Positions 49,985 to 60,590 of a stretch of DNA of 64,000 bases are shown here, piece by piece. The notes beneath the pieces were generated by a model, which saw only the letters and a program-made list of their open reading frames with translations, searched no databases and had not been told where the DNA came from. The stretch's first letter is position 1. Each line of letters starts with the position of its first letter. This DNA comes from Hordeum vulgare subsp. vulgare (Eukaryota > Streptophyta > Magnoliopsida > Poales > Poaceae), in contig NC_058518.1 in assembly GCF_904849725.1 (NCBI RefSeq), forward strand, positions 219,120,741 to 219,184,740. The letters run 5' to 3'. A program made the position numbers and the translations under genes.

Positions 49985-50551
49985 GGACTTTTTCAATATG
50001 CATTAACTTTTTATTCTTCACGCAATACATGAGAGTGAACCATAGGACATAGCATAAAGGTGGAATATAATATGGTTGTAGGTTTCAAAGGGGTAAAAGT
50101 GGAGAAGATAGTTTCACATCAAGTAGGCGTACCAACGAGCTATGGACATGCTCATTGATAGATATCGATGCGAGGAGTAGGGATTGCCATGCAAATGATG
50201 CACAAGAGCTATAAGTGTATGAAACCTACACTGAATCTAAGTGGGGTGTGCATCCAACTTGCTTTCTCATGAAGACCTCGAGCATTTGAGGAAGACCATC
50301 ATCGGAATATACAAGCCAAGGTTACGAAAAAGTGATTCCCACTAGCATATGAATGATATAACATGAGACTCTCTATATGAATAACAAGGTTTCACTTTGA
50401 GGCACAAGTGTGGTAAAGGATAGTAGCAAATTCCCTTCAATCTTTTGCTCTCATTCACTTTTTATGGTGGGCTCATTTGTCCTCCCCCATTTTTATTTCC
50501 TCACTGGGACAATGCTCTAATAATGATGAACATCACACTTTTACTCACTTA
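49985..50551 (-). other. Internal sequence of the minus-strand Sabrina-like element
   Basis: The reverse complement matches 28740-29340 of the plus-strand copy (GTGTGATGTTCATCATTATTAGAGCATTGTCCC, CACAAGAGCTATAAGTGTATG and similar). Non-coding. The last five bases, ACTTA (50547-50551), precede the family-B LTR start and are its predicted target duplication. Confidence 0.7.
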
Positions 50552-51667
50552 TGTAACACCCTGTGTTTAGCTTTCCTAACTAATTAACTTATTTCAAAAT
50601 TTAGGACCAATTAAAAAATTTGTGAATGCTTGTGATGCTTGAAGTTACTATTGCCTACTTGCTTGCTTGTATGCCTATAAGCAGAAAGACATTTCTGCCC
50701 ATTTCATGGGTTTTCCAAGTCTACATTGGAAACCTTGTCCACCAAATCCCAAATTTTGTGTCCAAGCTTATTTTCAACTATTATTTGATCATGTTAAGTT
50801 TCACATCAATTGAAGTTCATGTGGTTGCCCTGACACTCATCAAACACCTTGTATGCACTCACTAAAGTGGCTACTTTCGCCCCTTCCACATTAACCCTTG
50901 AGCTCAACTTTCTACCCCACCTCCATATAGTTGTATTTTACCTCCAGTTGATTTTCCATGGCCTCTGGTCAATTATTGGAGAGAGGCTCCATGTAGCTAT
51001 TCCCCCTTTTTATCCTTAGACCACCATTTTTCCTCTCTTCCTATACTTCTGCTTAAGCCAAAGCCCCCCACCTCTTTCTAGAGAGTCCCTAGCATCCCAA
51101 GGCATCATTTCAAACCAAGATATGGCATTCTCATGTGGGGAAAATGAGCAGCACATCTATAAGTTGATTTCTGGCAGAAATGTAGCTTTGTACAGCAAGT
51201 ACTAGCTACACACCTCTTCCTGATCTCAAACTTGGCATTGTTGTAGTCCTTCGATGTATAAGACTACTAGACAAGGTTTCACCTCAATTCCTATTCTGGG
51301 AAAACCACTTTTGCCAGCCCCTAGTTTCCTGTTGCAAACTTAATCACAATCAAAACCCCACCTAACCAGTCCGAGATGATTCCAAACTCCTCAATCTCCT
51401 TCCTGCATGCATGCCCTCAGCTAAAGACATAATTGAGTGGTCAAATTATCACACGAGGCACGGGTGGTCGTGGTGACCACCACCCTGACCTGCAATAAGG
51501 GTGCTCTGCACCTTGTTCTCTTTCTCAAGGGCGTATCTAGTCGTTGCATCATGTCTTCGCACACCACCAAGCCCCCCTTGACCAGTCAAGCCACTTCCCG
51601 GCACCAGCTAGCTTCCAAGCGCCTTCGGGGGCGCATGGCATCCATGAACCACGAGCACCGAGAGCTC

Positions 51668-51703
<36 letters not shown>

Positions 51704-53048
51704 CCTCCATTTAGGGCCTTCCCCCGAGCCCCTGGTGCCTTCCTCCTCCTTTCCTCTCTTCATTCAGCTCCCAGACCTACCTAGAACATCCCCAAGCTCC
51801 TCCCTCCTCCAATGGTCGAATGGCTCCGCCGGCCATCTCCAGAAATCCGAGCCTCGGGGACCTCCCCTCTCTTCCTCCGACCGCGGAGAGGTGCCCTGAT
51901 GCCCCTGCGGCCTCCCCTCTCCTTCTCTTTCCCTCGGTTGGCCAGGAAGCTAAGCACTGTGGCTGCCCTAGCGGGAGCCGCAGCGGCTGACGGCTCGCTC
52001 AGTCGGCCTCTCTAGCAGGAGTAGTGTGCAATGGGCGAGTGCCGCCCAAGCCCCGAGTCCTCCAATGGCCGGAGCACTGCTAGGAGTGGACGTGGCCATC
52101 GGGGAAGCGCTGACGCATGCTCGGCCCGACTCCCTGCCTCGCCTGGATCGAGCGGGAGGTAGGTGACGATCTGACGGCCGGGTCCCGCTTGTTAGGGAGC
52201 CTATGTCGGGCCCCCTCGGTTTAAGTCGAGGTGCCCGCGTGGGGATCCGCCTCCCTGCTGCAAAGGCGTACCCGGGGCGAATACGCCTTCAGTGTGCCGC
52301 CTGCTAGCGCATGCGAGCTGCTGAGCCGGCCCGCTTCCCTTCCCAGTGTCGTGAGCGCGATATAGACCCTGGAAGCCCTCCTCTGCTTTTTATTTTATCA
52401 CTAACTTCAAATATCCATTCTAAAATCATTCTAACTCCAATTTGGTTGACTCAAATTTCTGCAGGTCCCATAAATTAAGCTCTATCCAGAGGTGTGCTTT
52501 GCACATTTTTTTCAAACCACTTTTATACTGTATTTATATTTAAATACATATTTGAGTGCTTCTAGCCCCCTTTCAAAAATCCTAGAGGATTCAAATCAAC
52601 TCCAAATGGAGTGATTCCAATTTCCAGAGCCTTCTTATATCACATCCTATTTTTAAACCTTGGTCAACATTTTTTTATGACTTATTTCTGTTGCCATAAA
52701 TAAATAGCCCTCTTTTGCTATTTATCCAATATTAGAAAGTCCATAAAATATTCACCTCAACTCCAAATCTTGTGAAAAAACTTTCTAAATGTTTCTAAAA
52801 TTTCTCTCTGTTAACTGAGTGCCTCCACTCATTTTTATCATAATATTTTTTGTAGGTTTCTTTTAAGATCACCTATTCCTCCTTTCGTCCATTCAAAATT
52901 CCCTGATGATCCGAATCTCCTATAGCAAGCTTCGGGTATTTTTCTTATGACCACATATTTCCAAGAAAAATATAACTTCCATTTTTATAGCACTTTTGTT
53001 TCTGCTTGATGTTGGCTTACTATGTTGTTTAGACGTTAGTTGAAGGAG
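50552..53048 (+). repeat. Family-B long LTR, copy C (5' part)
   Basis: It starts TGTAACACCCTGTGTTTAGC, the best-preserved family-B start in the window. It follows the sister copies through AAGATATGGCATTCTCATGTGG (51118), a GC-rich block (51600-52380) with a perfect CT repeat (about 51672-51700), and the end of the AT-rich middle at about 53040. There the gypsy element D was inserted, and the remaining about 1.6 kb is beyond the window. ORFs in the GC-rich block are not conserved. Confidence 0.82.
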
Positions 53049-53971
53049 TGATGAGGACATCAACGCCATTGTTACACCCACAGACCCAGCTGTTATACAT
53101 ACTGGACCAGTTACTAGACCTCGTGCACGCCAATTGAATTACCAGGTACTTTCGTTTCTTGGGAATACTTCTAATGTTCATGAACATATGATGTTGCCTA
53201 AGTAAGATACTATTGTTGTGCTCATGAATGAAGGACCTAGCATGGACAAGAAGGATATCCGTTGGAGCGGGATCAAGCATGGAGAAGAAGGTGCACGCAC
53301 GGGAGAGAACAATGGAGTTTTCGCTGGTGATTTTCGCATTTTAAAGACACCATAAGGAGAGCATGAAGGCTTTGGACGAAATATTCAAGACGCCACTTTA
53401 GAAATTTCATACATAGGCTATTATAGGTGTTGCGCCACCTTATTTTTGGGCCACGCCCATGTAATTTTGAAATACCATAATATAGGCTACTTTTAGAGTC
53501 CGTATGTGTGGGGAAACCGAGTTTAGGGCTGTTTTCAGACCCCTCCTCCAAGGGTCACGAAATTGCGTCTCTATTCCCTCATATATACAGCCCTTAGGGT
53601 ACCGTTTAGACTGGGGGTTTTGTTTAGATTACAAGTTCGCCATAGCTGAAACTTTGCGTTCTTCGTTTGTGCTCTATGACCAGACAAAGGCGTCACATAA
53701 CTCCACCTTCGTCAATAAAGCTTTCCTCTTATATTCACAATATCTTGATTGCAATCTTAGTTTCTTGCTTGTTCTTCGTTTGCGTGCAGAAAACAGACCT
53801 TCGTGGTCAGGTTGATCGTGCTCCGGCGTGGTTAATAACCTCTCGGAGTTGGTTTAGCGATTGCTAAGGCGCGACGTCCTCATACGTCCGTAGTCGGGTC
53901 ATCAAAGTCGACTCTACCAAAACGAAGCCACCATCTCATCTAAAGACAAAGACAACTTCGCCTCTATATCA
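53049..53971 (+). repeat. 5' LTR of gypsy element D (923 bp) encoding a polyprotein tail
   Basis: It starts TGATGAGGACATCAACG and ends CGCCTCTATATCA; TGAT and ATCA form the terminal inverted repeat. An initiator-Met primer site follows after two bases. The first about 230 bases are coding-like: ITP/TDPAVIHTGPVTRPRAR, then QLNYQVLSFLGTSSNVH and KKDIRWSGIKHGEEGARTG, with one TAA in the middle. GP(V/M/I)TRxRAR is a common C-terminal tail of grass gypsy polyproteins. So the pol frame of an intact element runs into its 3' LTR, as described for CRM-type chromoviruses. The preceding AGGAG (53044-53048) is the predicted duplication. Confidence 0.7.
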
Positions 53972-53973
53972 AG

Positions 53974-53985
53974 TGGTATCAGATT
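53974..53985 (+). other. Primer binding site of element D (initiator tRNA-Met type)
   Basis: TGGTATCAGATT; the first ten bases match the common plant site TGGTATCAGAGC. It lies two bases after the LTR, which fixes the LTR end and shows that this LTR is the 5' one. Confidence 0.8.
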
Positions 53986-55149
53986 TCTAGGTTGCTTGGT
54001 GAGATTTTACCAGTTTTTCATAGTTAGATCACATCTGTTCTTCATACCTATCGTCCATGAAAAAGACATAAAAAAATTTAGGGTTATATCATCATATCCG
54101 AACCAATCTGAGCCTTTGCATAGTCTTTTCAGTAGTTTGCTTAGTTGAATTTGCGGTTACATCGTCGTGTCGAGTTGCTAGTCTTAGTGTCTAGTCATTT
54201 AGAATTTCGAGTTCTATTCACAGGTTGTCACGCCGCCACTGCACCGTCTTTCATCGCTGCCATATATCACCTCCACGCTACCATCATCGCTGCTGCCATA
54301 TACCACCTCCACGCTACCATCATTGTTGATGCCATATACCACCACCACGCCATCATTATCCTTGCTGCCATATACCACCACCATATACCCACCACAATCC
54401 TAGTCTGCATACATTTCGTCTTAGGTTAATTTCGAGATCTGCTTGATTTCGGTTTCGCATTGCCTTACCTCAGTCTAGCACGCTTTCCAGAGCCCTTTTT
54501 AGGCCAAAATTTCGAGGGGTGAAAAAAAATCCCCTATAATTTTGTTAGGATTTCAAGAGAGTTTTGAGACACTCGCCATCATAGTGATTTTTGTCGCAAC
54601 TTTTGGTCGTCGCAGCCCCGAATTGCTCCAGAAATAAAAAATGTCAATTTTTTCATGCATATCCTGTGTTTTGTCCTTGGAAAGAGTTTTGAAACACTCG
54701 CCATTATAGTGATTTTCTGGAAAAAAACGCAAAAAAAGAGCAAAAAACCCATAGTGGCTCTTCCCTTGATTAGTACGTCTCGTCGTGACTTTTGTTGGTA
54801 TTCTAGGCTCGCGTCTCTAGTACGGTCTAGCCTAGGACGAGTACGGTACCGTTGTTGAGCGTCTTTTCAACTTTGCATCTCTAAACTGACTATTGTTGAT
54901 TCTTCTTGCTACCATATTATAAGTCTTTCCAGCTCCACATATATCTACATCGTGTGTTTGACACCACCTGGCAATCGCTCTATCCAAGCTTTGAGAGTTT
55001 TGACTACACCGGTTGCCGATCGCCACCTGCTGTTGGGTAATAATTGATAAGAAATTGAGATTTGCTTGACGGATTTGTGACACACCACCACCACCACTTC
55101 CTAGTAGTTTGTAGGTTCATTTTATTATGTGTTCCTATTGCTTCTAACC
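53986..55149 (+). other. Untranslated leader of element D
   Basis: About 1.16 kb without a usable long ORF. It includes the 36-bp repeats (54252-54394) and a duplicated GAGTTTTGA(G/A)ACACTCGCCAT segment (about 54570 and 54690) in a T-rich context. Long leaders are usual for gypsy elements of this type. Confidence 0.6.
54252..54394 (+). repeat. Four imperfect 36-bp tandem repeats in the leader of D
   Basis: The units carry the core GCCATATACCACCTCCACGC followed by (T)ACCATCAT, repeated about four times with decay toward the right. One frame is open and would read as repeats of AAIYHLHATII, but it has no gene context. Confidence 0.75.
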
Positions 55150-55205
55150 ATGCAAGGATCACATGACGAGGACATCGACTGGGAGAAACTGACCAACCGG
55201 GAGCT
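55150..55205 (+). CDS. gag: Start of gag of element D, interrupted by element E
   Basis: The first ATG after the leader opens a frame MQGSHDEDIDWEKLTNRE, acidic as many gypsy gag N termini are. It is cut after 56 bases by the insertion of E, and the rest would lie beyond the window. The duplication GAGCT (55201-55205) is predicted. A short piece like this cannot be proved to be gag; the call rests on its position after primer site and leader. Confidence 0.4.
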
Positions 55206-56725
55206 TGATGACCCACAAGTATAGGGGATCAATCCTAGTCCTTTCGATAAGTAAGAGTGTTGAACCCAACGAGGAGCAGAATGATCTGACAAGTGGTTTT
55301 CAGCAAGGTAAATTCTGCAAGCACTGAAATTGTCAGTAACAAGTGATTGTGTGGTGAGATGATTCGTATTAAGCAACAAGTAACAAAAGTAGCAACGATG
55401 CAGCAAAGTGGCACAATCCCTTTTGTAGCAAGGGACAAGCCTCGACAAAGTCTTATAGGAGGAAAAACGCTCCCGAGGACACACAGGAATTTCTGTCATG
55501 CTAGTTTTCATCATGTTCATATGATTCGCGTTCGTTACTTTGATAGTTTGATATGTGGGTGGACCGGCGCTTGTGTACTGCCCTTACTTGGACAAGCATC
55601 CCACTTATGATTAACCCCTCTTGCAAGCATCCGCAACTATGAAAGAAGAATTAAGACAAAGTCTAACCATAGCATTAAACTAGTGGATCCAAATCAGCCC
55701 CTTACGAAGCAACGCATAAACTAGGGTTTAAGCTTCTATCACTCTAGGAACCCATCATCTACTTACTACTTTCCAATGCCTTCCTCTAGGCCCAAATAAT
55801 GGTGAAGTTTTATGTAGTCGACGTTCACATAACACCACTAGAGGAAAAACAACATACAACACATCAACTTACCGAACGAATACCAAATTCACATGACTAT
55901 TATTAGCATGACTTATCCCATGTCCTCAGGAACAAAAGTAACTACTCACAAAGCATAATCATATTCTTGACCAGAGAGGTAATGAGTAGCATCAAGGATC
56001 TGAACATAAACTCTTCCAACAAATAATCCAACTAGCATCAACTACAATGAGTAATCAACACTACTAGCAACCTTACGAGTACCAATCCGAGTCGCGAGAT
56101 GGAGATTGGTTACAAGTGATGAACTAGGGTTTGGAGATGAGATGGTGCTGATGAAGATGTTGATGGTGATGAGTTCCCTCCGATGAGAGGAGTGTTGGTG
56201 ATGACGACGGCGACGATTTCCCCTTCCGGGAGGGAAGTTTCCATGGCAGGATCGTCCTGCTGGAGCTCTAGATTGGTTCTGCTCAAGTTTCGCCTCGTGG
56301 CAGCGGCGAATCCACGAAAAAGATCCTTCCTGATTTTTTTCTGGACGAAACCCTTCATATCGAAGAAGAGGGTGGCCAGTGGGCCAGCAGGCTGCCCACA
56401 AGCCCCCTTGGCGTGGCCAGGGGGTGGTCGCGCCAAGCAGGCTTGTGGCCACCTGCTAGCGCCCCTCTGGCGCTTCTTTGGCCTAGTATTTTTTATAAAT
56501 TCGGAAAAAATCCTCGTTGATTTTTACGGCGTTTGGAGTTGCGCAGAATAGGTATCTCAACTTTGCTCCTTTTTCAGGCGAGAATTCCAGCTGCCGGCAT
56601 TCTCCCTCTTCATGTAAACCTTGCAAAATAAGAGAGAAAGGCATAAGTATTGTACCGTGAAGTGAAATAATGGACAAGAAGCGATAAATATCAACATGAA
56701 AACATGATGCAAAATGGACGTATCA
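55206..56725 (-). repeat. 3' LTR of WHAM-like element E (1520 bp)
   Basis: The minus-strand reading starts TGATACGTCCATTTTGCATC (56725) and ends TGTGGGTCATCA (55206). Compared over 198 bases with the other LTR of E (63803-64000) there are no gaps and 4 differences. Confidence 0.9.
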
Positions 56726-56739
56726 ACTCCCCCAAGCTT
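56726..56739 (-). other. Polypurine tract of element E
   Basis: On the minus strand AAGCTTGGGGGAGT lies directly before the LTR start, as in the WHAM-like element at 16920-16933. Confidence 0.85.
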
Positions 56740-58258
56740 AGACCACACTTGTCCTCAAGCGAAAGCCTAGCTCAATAAATATGTCCACATGTTTAGGGAG
56801 AGAGGTGTCGAAAAAACAAGATACGAACATGCATGCATCATGATCATGATCAGAACAACAATACCAACATATAATCTCTCATGCTAAACTGATAATTCCT
56901 TCACAAAGTAAAGCATGGATCAAGAACCTTACCGAGAAGTAACAACCGATAGCCTTTAGTCATTGAAGCAATTGCAATTTATCACAACATGAGAAAGAGT
57001 CAAATAAGAGCTTGTAAAGCAAATCCACATACTCAATCATCCTTTCATTCTCTACAATTGCTACAACTCACGTGGTACTCATGAGATCAAAATTTCAGCT
57101 GGACACGGAGAAAGATAGGGGCTTATAGTTTTGCCTCCCAACTGCTTACCTCAAGGGTAATGTCAACAATAATAATTCATGAATGCTTACCTCCAAGTTG
57201 ACATATGGATATAGATCTTTCCCTAGCATATGACGCTAGCCAAGAGAAAGGCGAGATAAGGAATTGGTGAAGATCACCATGACTCTTTCAAGGGCAAAAA
57301 GTAAAGGAACAAGATAGGCCCTTCGCAGATGGAAGCAGAGGTTGTCATGCGCTTTTGAGGTCTTGATGTGTGTCCTCTTAGTGCAGAGGAACGTCACTTT
57401 ATATTGCCTTCTGTGAAATGAACTTTATTATGCAGTCTGTCGCTTTTATGTCTTCCTCATCAAAGGTTCGTACAAAGCTTATTTTCCACACACTAATAGA
57501 TCATACATATTAGAGAGAAAATTTTATTGCTTGCACCGATGACAACTTACTTGAGGGATCTTATTCAATCCATAGGTAGGTATGTTGGACACTCATGGAA
57601 AAACAGGGTTGAAGGTTTATGGATGCACAAGTAGTATCTCTACTTAGTGCGGGAGGTTTGGCTAATATGAGGTGGAAGCAATCGTCACATGCTAAGGGAT
57701 CTCTAATTATATAACATTGTTCGCAACCAAGCAAACACAATTCATTATGTTGTCTTCCTTCTCCAACATCTACTTCTAGGCATGCAATAGTTTAGCGAGT
57801 GTTCACAATCATAGATGGTGTCAGAGATGATATATTTATATGTGAACCTCTCTTTCTTTATCACTTCCTATTAATTGCAACCATGACCAAGTTCTATGTT
57901 TGCCTACCCTCAACAAGTTTCAATCCTCATTCTTTTTATATGTGAATCCATCACTTCCCATAAAATCATTACATGATCTTTCATGATTTTGTTCTATTCT
58001 CAATCTATTGATAATGGCAAGAGGCAAAGCCCTTCAACTAAGACACTCTTTATTATATGGCTCACGAGCTCGAATACACGGGGGTGACACAAAGCAAAAC
58101 TCAAGACTAAAACACTAAGACTTTAAATCTACTAGAGAAAGAGAAAACTGAAAAGGAAAACTAAAACAAAGGTAAAGGCAAAAGATGTGATGGTGATACG
58201 ATACCGGGGCAACTCCCCCAAGCTTGGCACAAGCCAAGGGGATTGCCCATACCCATGT
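56740..58258 (-). other. 3' non-coding region of element E with hairpin and PPT-like tract
   Basis: About 1.5 kb of AT-rich sequence with no coding signal. At 58208-58238 it holds CTTGGC-ACAA-GCCAAG (plus strand 58223-58238) next to GGGGCAACTCCCCCAAG, the same hairpin and tract as at 15404-15430. Confidence 0.75.
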
Positions 58259-58675
58259 TTAGTTGTATTCCTTTGGTGGTGATGGTGGAGGAGTTGTTGC
58301 AGAGGTCTTGAGCTTGTTTAATTTCCACTTGAGCATAAAATTCTGCTCCCTCAGATCATCATTTTCCTCTTCAAGCTTCAACACCCTTTGGCATAATTCC
58401 TGCTTACTCTCCTGCAAGAAACGAGAAGGGATAAACAAATTCTTAGACTTATTCCTTGAGTTAGGGAGGCTCGACTTCTTGAACTCCACATGCGTGTGTC
58501 CAGGTTGAGGTAGAGAAGCCTCCTCTTCATCGGAACTTGTTTGTTCCTTCCCCTTCGGATCATAATCTTCTTGCTCATTAGTGGTCCAACCATAAGGATC
58601 CAAGTCCCCATAGACCTTCGGATTAGCAAGGTAATCTTCCACAAAGCTCTCCCCCTCTGAATCTTGAGAAGACAT
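58259..58675 (-). CDS. Intact accessory ORF of element E, acidic with C-terminal coiled coil (138 aa)
   Basis: One uninterrupted frame from ATG at 58675 to the stop at 58259, while the gag-pol upstream is full of stops. Residues 1-60 are acidic (MSSQDSEGESFVEDYL; later SSDEEEAS). The middle is basic (SLPNSRNKSKNLFIP). Residues about 88-122 form a heptad pattern (LCQRVLKLEEENDDLRE, then FMLKWKLNKLK) typical of a dimerising coiled coil. The end is Pro-rich (TTPPPSPPKEYN). It lies between pol and the 3' LTR, where Athila-lineage elements carry an env-like or unknown ORF. There is no signal peptide or membrane segment, so it is not an envelope protein by sequence. The eroded homologue at 15128 supports it as a family feature. 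Confidence 0.6.
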   Translation of the reverse strand: MSSQDSEGESFVEDYLANPKVYGDLDPYGWTTNEQEDYDPKGKEQTSSDEEEASLPQPGHTHVEFKKSSLPNSRNKSKNLFIPSRFLQESKQELCQRVLKLEEENDDLREQNFMLKWKLNKLKTSATTPPPSPPKEYN

Positions 58676-59115
58676 CTTGCCCTAAATCTGCGGCACAAAA
58701 CAGGCTCGAAACGAAAAACAAAAGAAATTTGCGTGATGCCGGGGTCAGACCAAACGGGAGTGTATATAATGATTTTTTCCAGACGAGAAGGAGTACCCCG
58801 CATGAAAACTGAGTCCGGGAGGTGCACGAGGTGGCCACAAGCCCTCCCGGCGAGGCCAGGAGGTGGGCCCGCGCCGGGCAGGCTTGTCGCCTCCTCGCGC
58901 ACTTTCCGGACTACTTCCAATTTTTTTATTTTTTTCAAATATTCCAAAACGGAGAAAAATTCCTACTGGAAAATTTTTGGACTCTGTTTTCTTACCGAAT
59001 CACATACCTCTTCGTTTTCGGAGTTTGAAACAGGCTGATAAATATCCCTTAGGTATTCTTCCGAAGTTATGGTATTGATAATATTGCTTTCAACATTTAT
59101 GGGAGTACCTGAGAT
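58676..59115 (-). other. Spacer between pol and accessory ORF in element E
   Basis: About 440 bases. It contains a GC-rich segment (about 58830-58900, CTCCCGGCGAGGCCAGG and GGGCCCGCGCCGGGC) that also reads like part of an LTR-type GC block. Overlapping ORFs on both strands here are not conserved. Confidence 0.45.
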
Positions 59116-60590
59116 TTAATGCTTTATTCTCTGCCCATTTACAACTCTCGGACAATTACCTTCCGTGGTGTTGATCTTGATAGCACCGGAACGATATACT
59201 TCCTCAACAACATAGGGACCTTCCCATTTAGAGAGAAGCTTTCCTGCAAAGAATCTTAAACGAGAGTTATATAGCAAGACATAATCACCTACATTGAACT
59301 CAAGCTTTTGTATCCTCTTATCATGCCACCTCTTAACCTTTTCTTTTAACAACTTGGCATTCTCATATGCCTGAGTTCTCCATTCATCAAGCGAGCTAAT
59401 GTCAAATAACCTCTTCTCACCAGCAAGTTTGAAATCAAAGTTGAGATCTTTGATTGCCCAATAATCTTTATGCTCTAGCTCAAGAGGTAGATGACATGCT
59501 TTACCATACACCATTTTGTACGGAGACATGCCCATGGGATACTTATAGTGAGTTCTATAAGCCCACACTACATCATCGAGCTTCCTAGGCAATTTCTTTC
59601 TAGACCTGTTGACAATCTTTTGTAGAATCAGTTTAATCTCCCTATTGCTTAGCTCTACTTGACCACTGGACTGAGGGTGATAGGGGGACGCAATTCTATG
59701 GTTGACATCGTACTTAGCAAGTGTTTTACGGAAAGCACCATGAATGAAATGTGAACCACCGTCGGTCATTAGTTATCTAGGGACTCCAAATCTAGGGAAA
59801 ATAACTTCTTTAAGCATCCTGATAGAGGTGTTGTGGTCAGCACTACTAGTGGGGATAGCTTCTACCCACTTAGTGACATAATCAACAGCATCTAGGATAT
59901 GAGTATACCCATTGGATTTTGGAAAAGGTCACATATAATCAAAGCCCCACACATCAAATGGTTCAATGACAAGTGAATAGTTCATAGGCATTTCCTGACG
60001 TTTGCTAATATTACCTATTCTTTGACATTCGTCACAAGACAAGACAAACTTACGGGCATCCTTGAAGAGAGTGGGCCAATGGAAACCTGATTGCAATACC
60101 TTGTGTGCAGTTCTATCTCCTGCATGGTCTCCTCCGTAGGCCTCGAAGTGACACTTCCGTAGGATCTGTCCCTGTTCATATTCAGGTACACAACGTCTAA
60201 TAACACCATCTACTCCTTCCTTATAAAGGTGAGGATCATCCCAAAAGTAATGTCTCAAGTCAAAGAAGAATTTCTTCTTTTGCTGGTATGTGAAACTAGG
60301 TGGTATGTATTTGGCAACAATATAGTTTGCATAATCAGCATACCATGGTGCACTACGTGAAGTATTGATGACATTCAGTTGCTCATCGAGAAAGCTATCA
60401 TCAATAGGTTGTGGGTCATCAAGAATGTTCTCCAACCTAGACAAGTTATTTGCTACTGGGTTATCAGCACCCTTTCTGTCAACAACATGCAAATCAAATT
60501 CTTGTAGCAAGAGAACCCATCTGATAAGTCTAGGTTTAGCGTCTTTCTTCTCCATGAGGTACTTGATAGCAGCATGATCAGTTGAATAGT
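59116..60590 (-). pseudogene. pol: pol of element E: end of RNase H and integrase, broken
   Basis: On the minus strand, from a frameshift near 60590 (inside RNase H) the frame reads [35 protein letters not shown], then the integrase. The zinc-binding region ends CDECQRIGN (HHCC type). The core D is in AVDYVTKWVEA, the second D in MTDGGSHFI and the E in SGQVELSNREIK. The end is FAGKLLSKWEGPYVVEEVY with the stop at 59116-59118. There is no chromodomain, which fits the Athila lineage. A TGA at 59929-59931 and a TAA at 59773-59775 interrupt the same frame. Integrase would insert the DNA copy; this copy cannot make it in one piece. Confidence 0.9.

Noticed and set aside
51672..51700. CT microsatellite as a regulatory site
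   Set aside because: It is absent from the sister LTRs, so it is a private expansion with no support for function.
53049..53985. Tandem element arrangement (pol end, shared LTR, primer site of a second copy)
   Set aside because: The TG start at 53049 abuts family-B sequence directly, and TGAT/ATCA termini enclose the pol tail, so the tail is inside a single 5' LTR.
54252..54394. CRISPR-like array
   Set aside because: The units are contiguous without unique spacers, imperfect, and sit in a plant retrotransposon leader.
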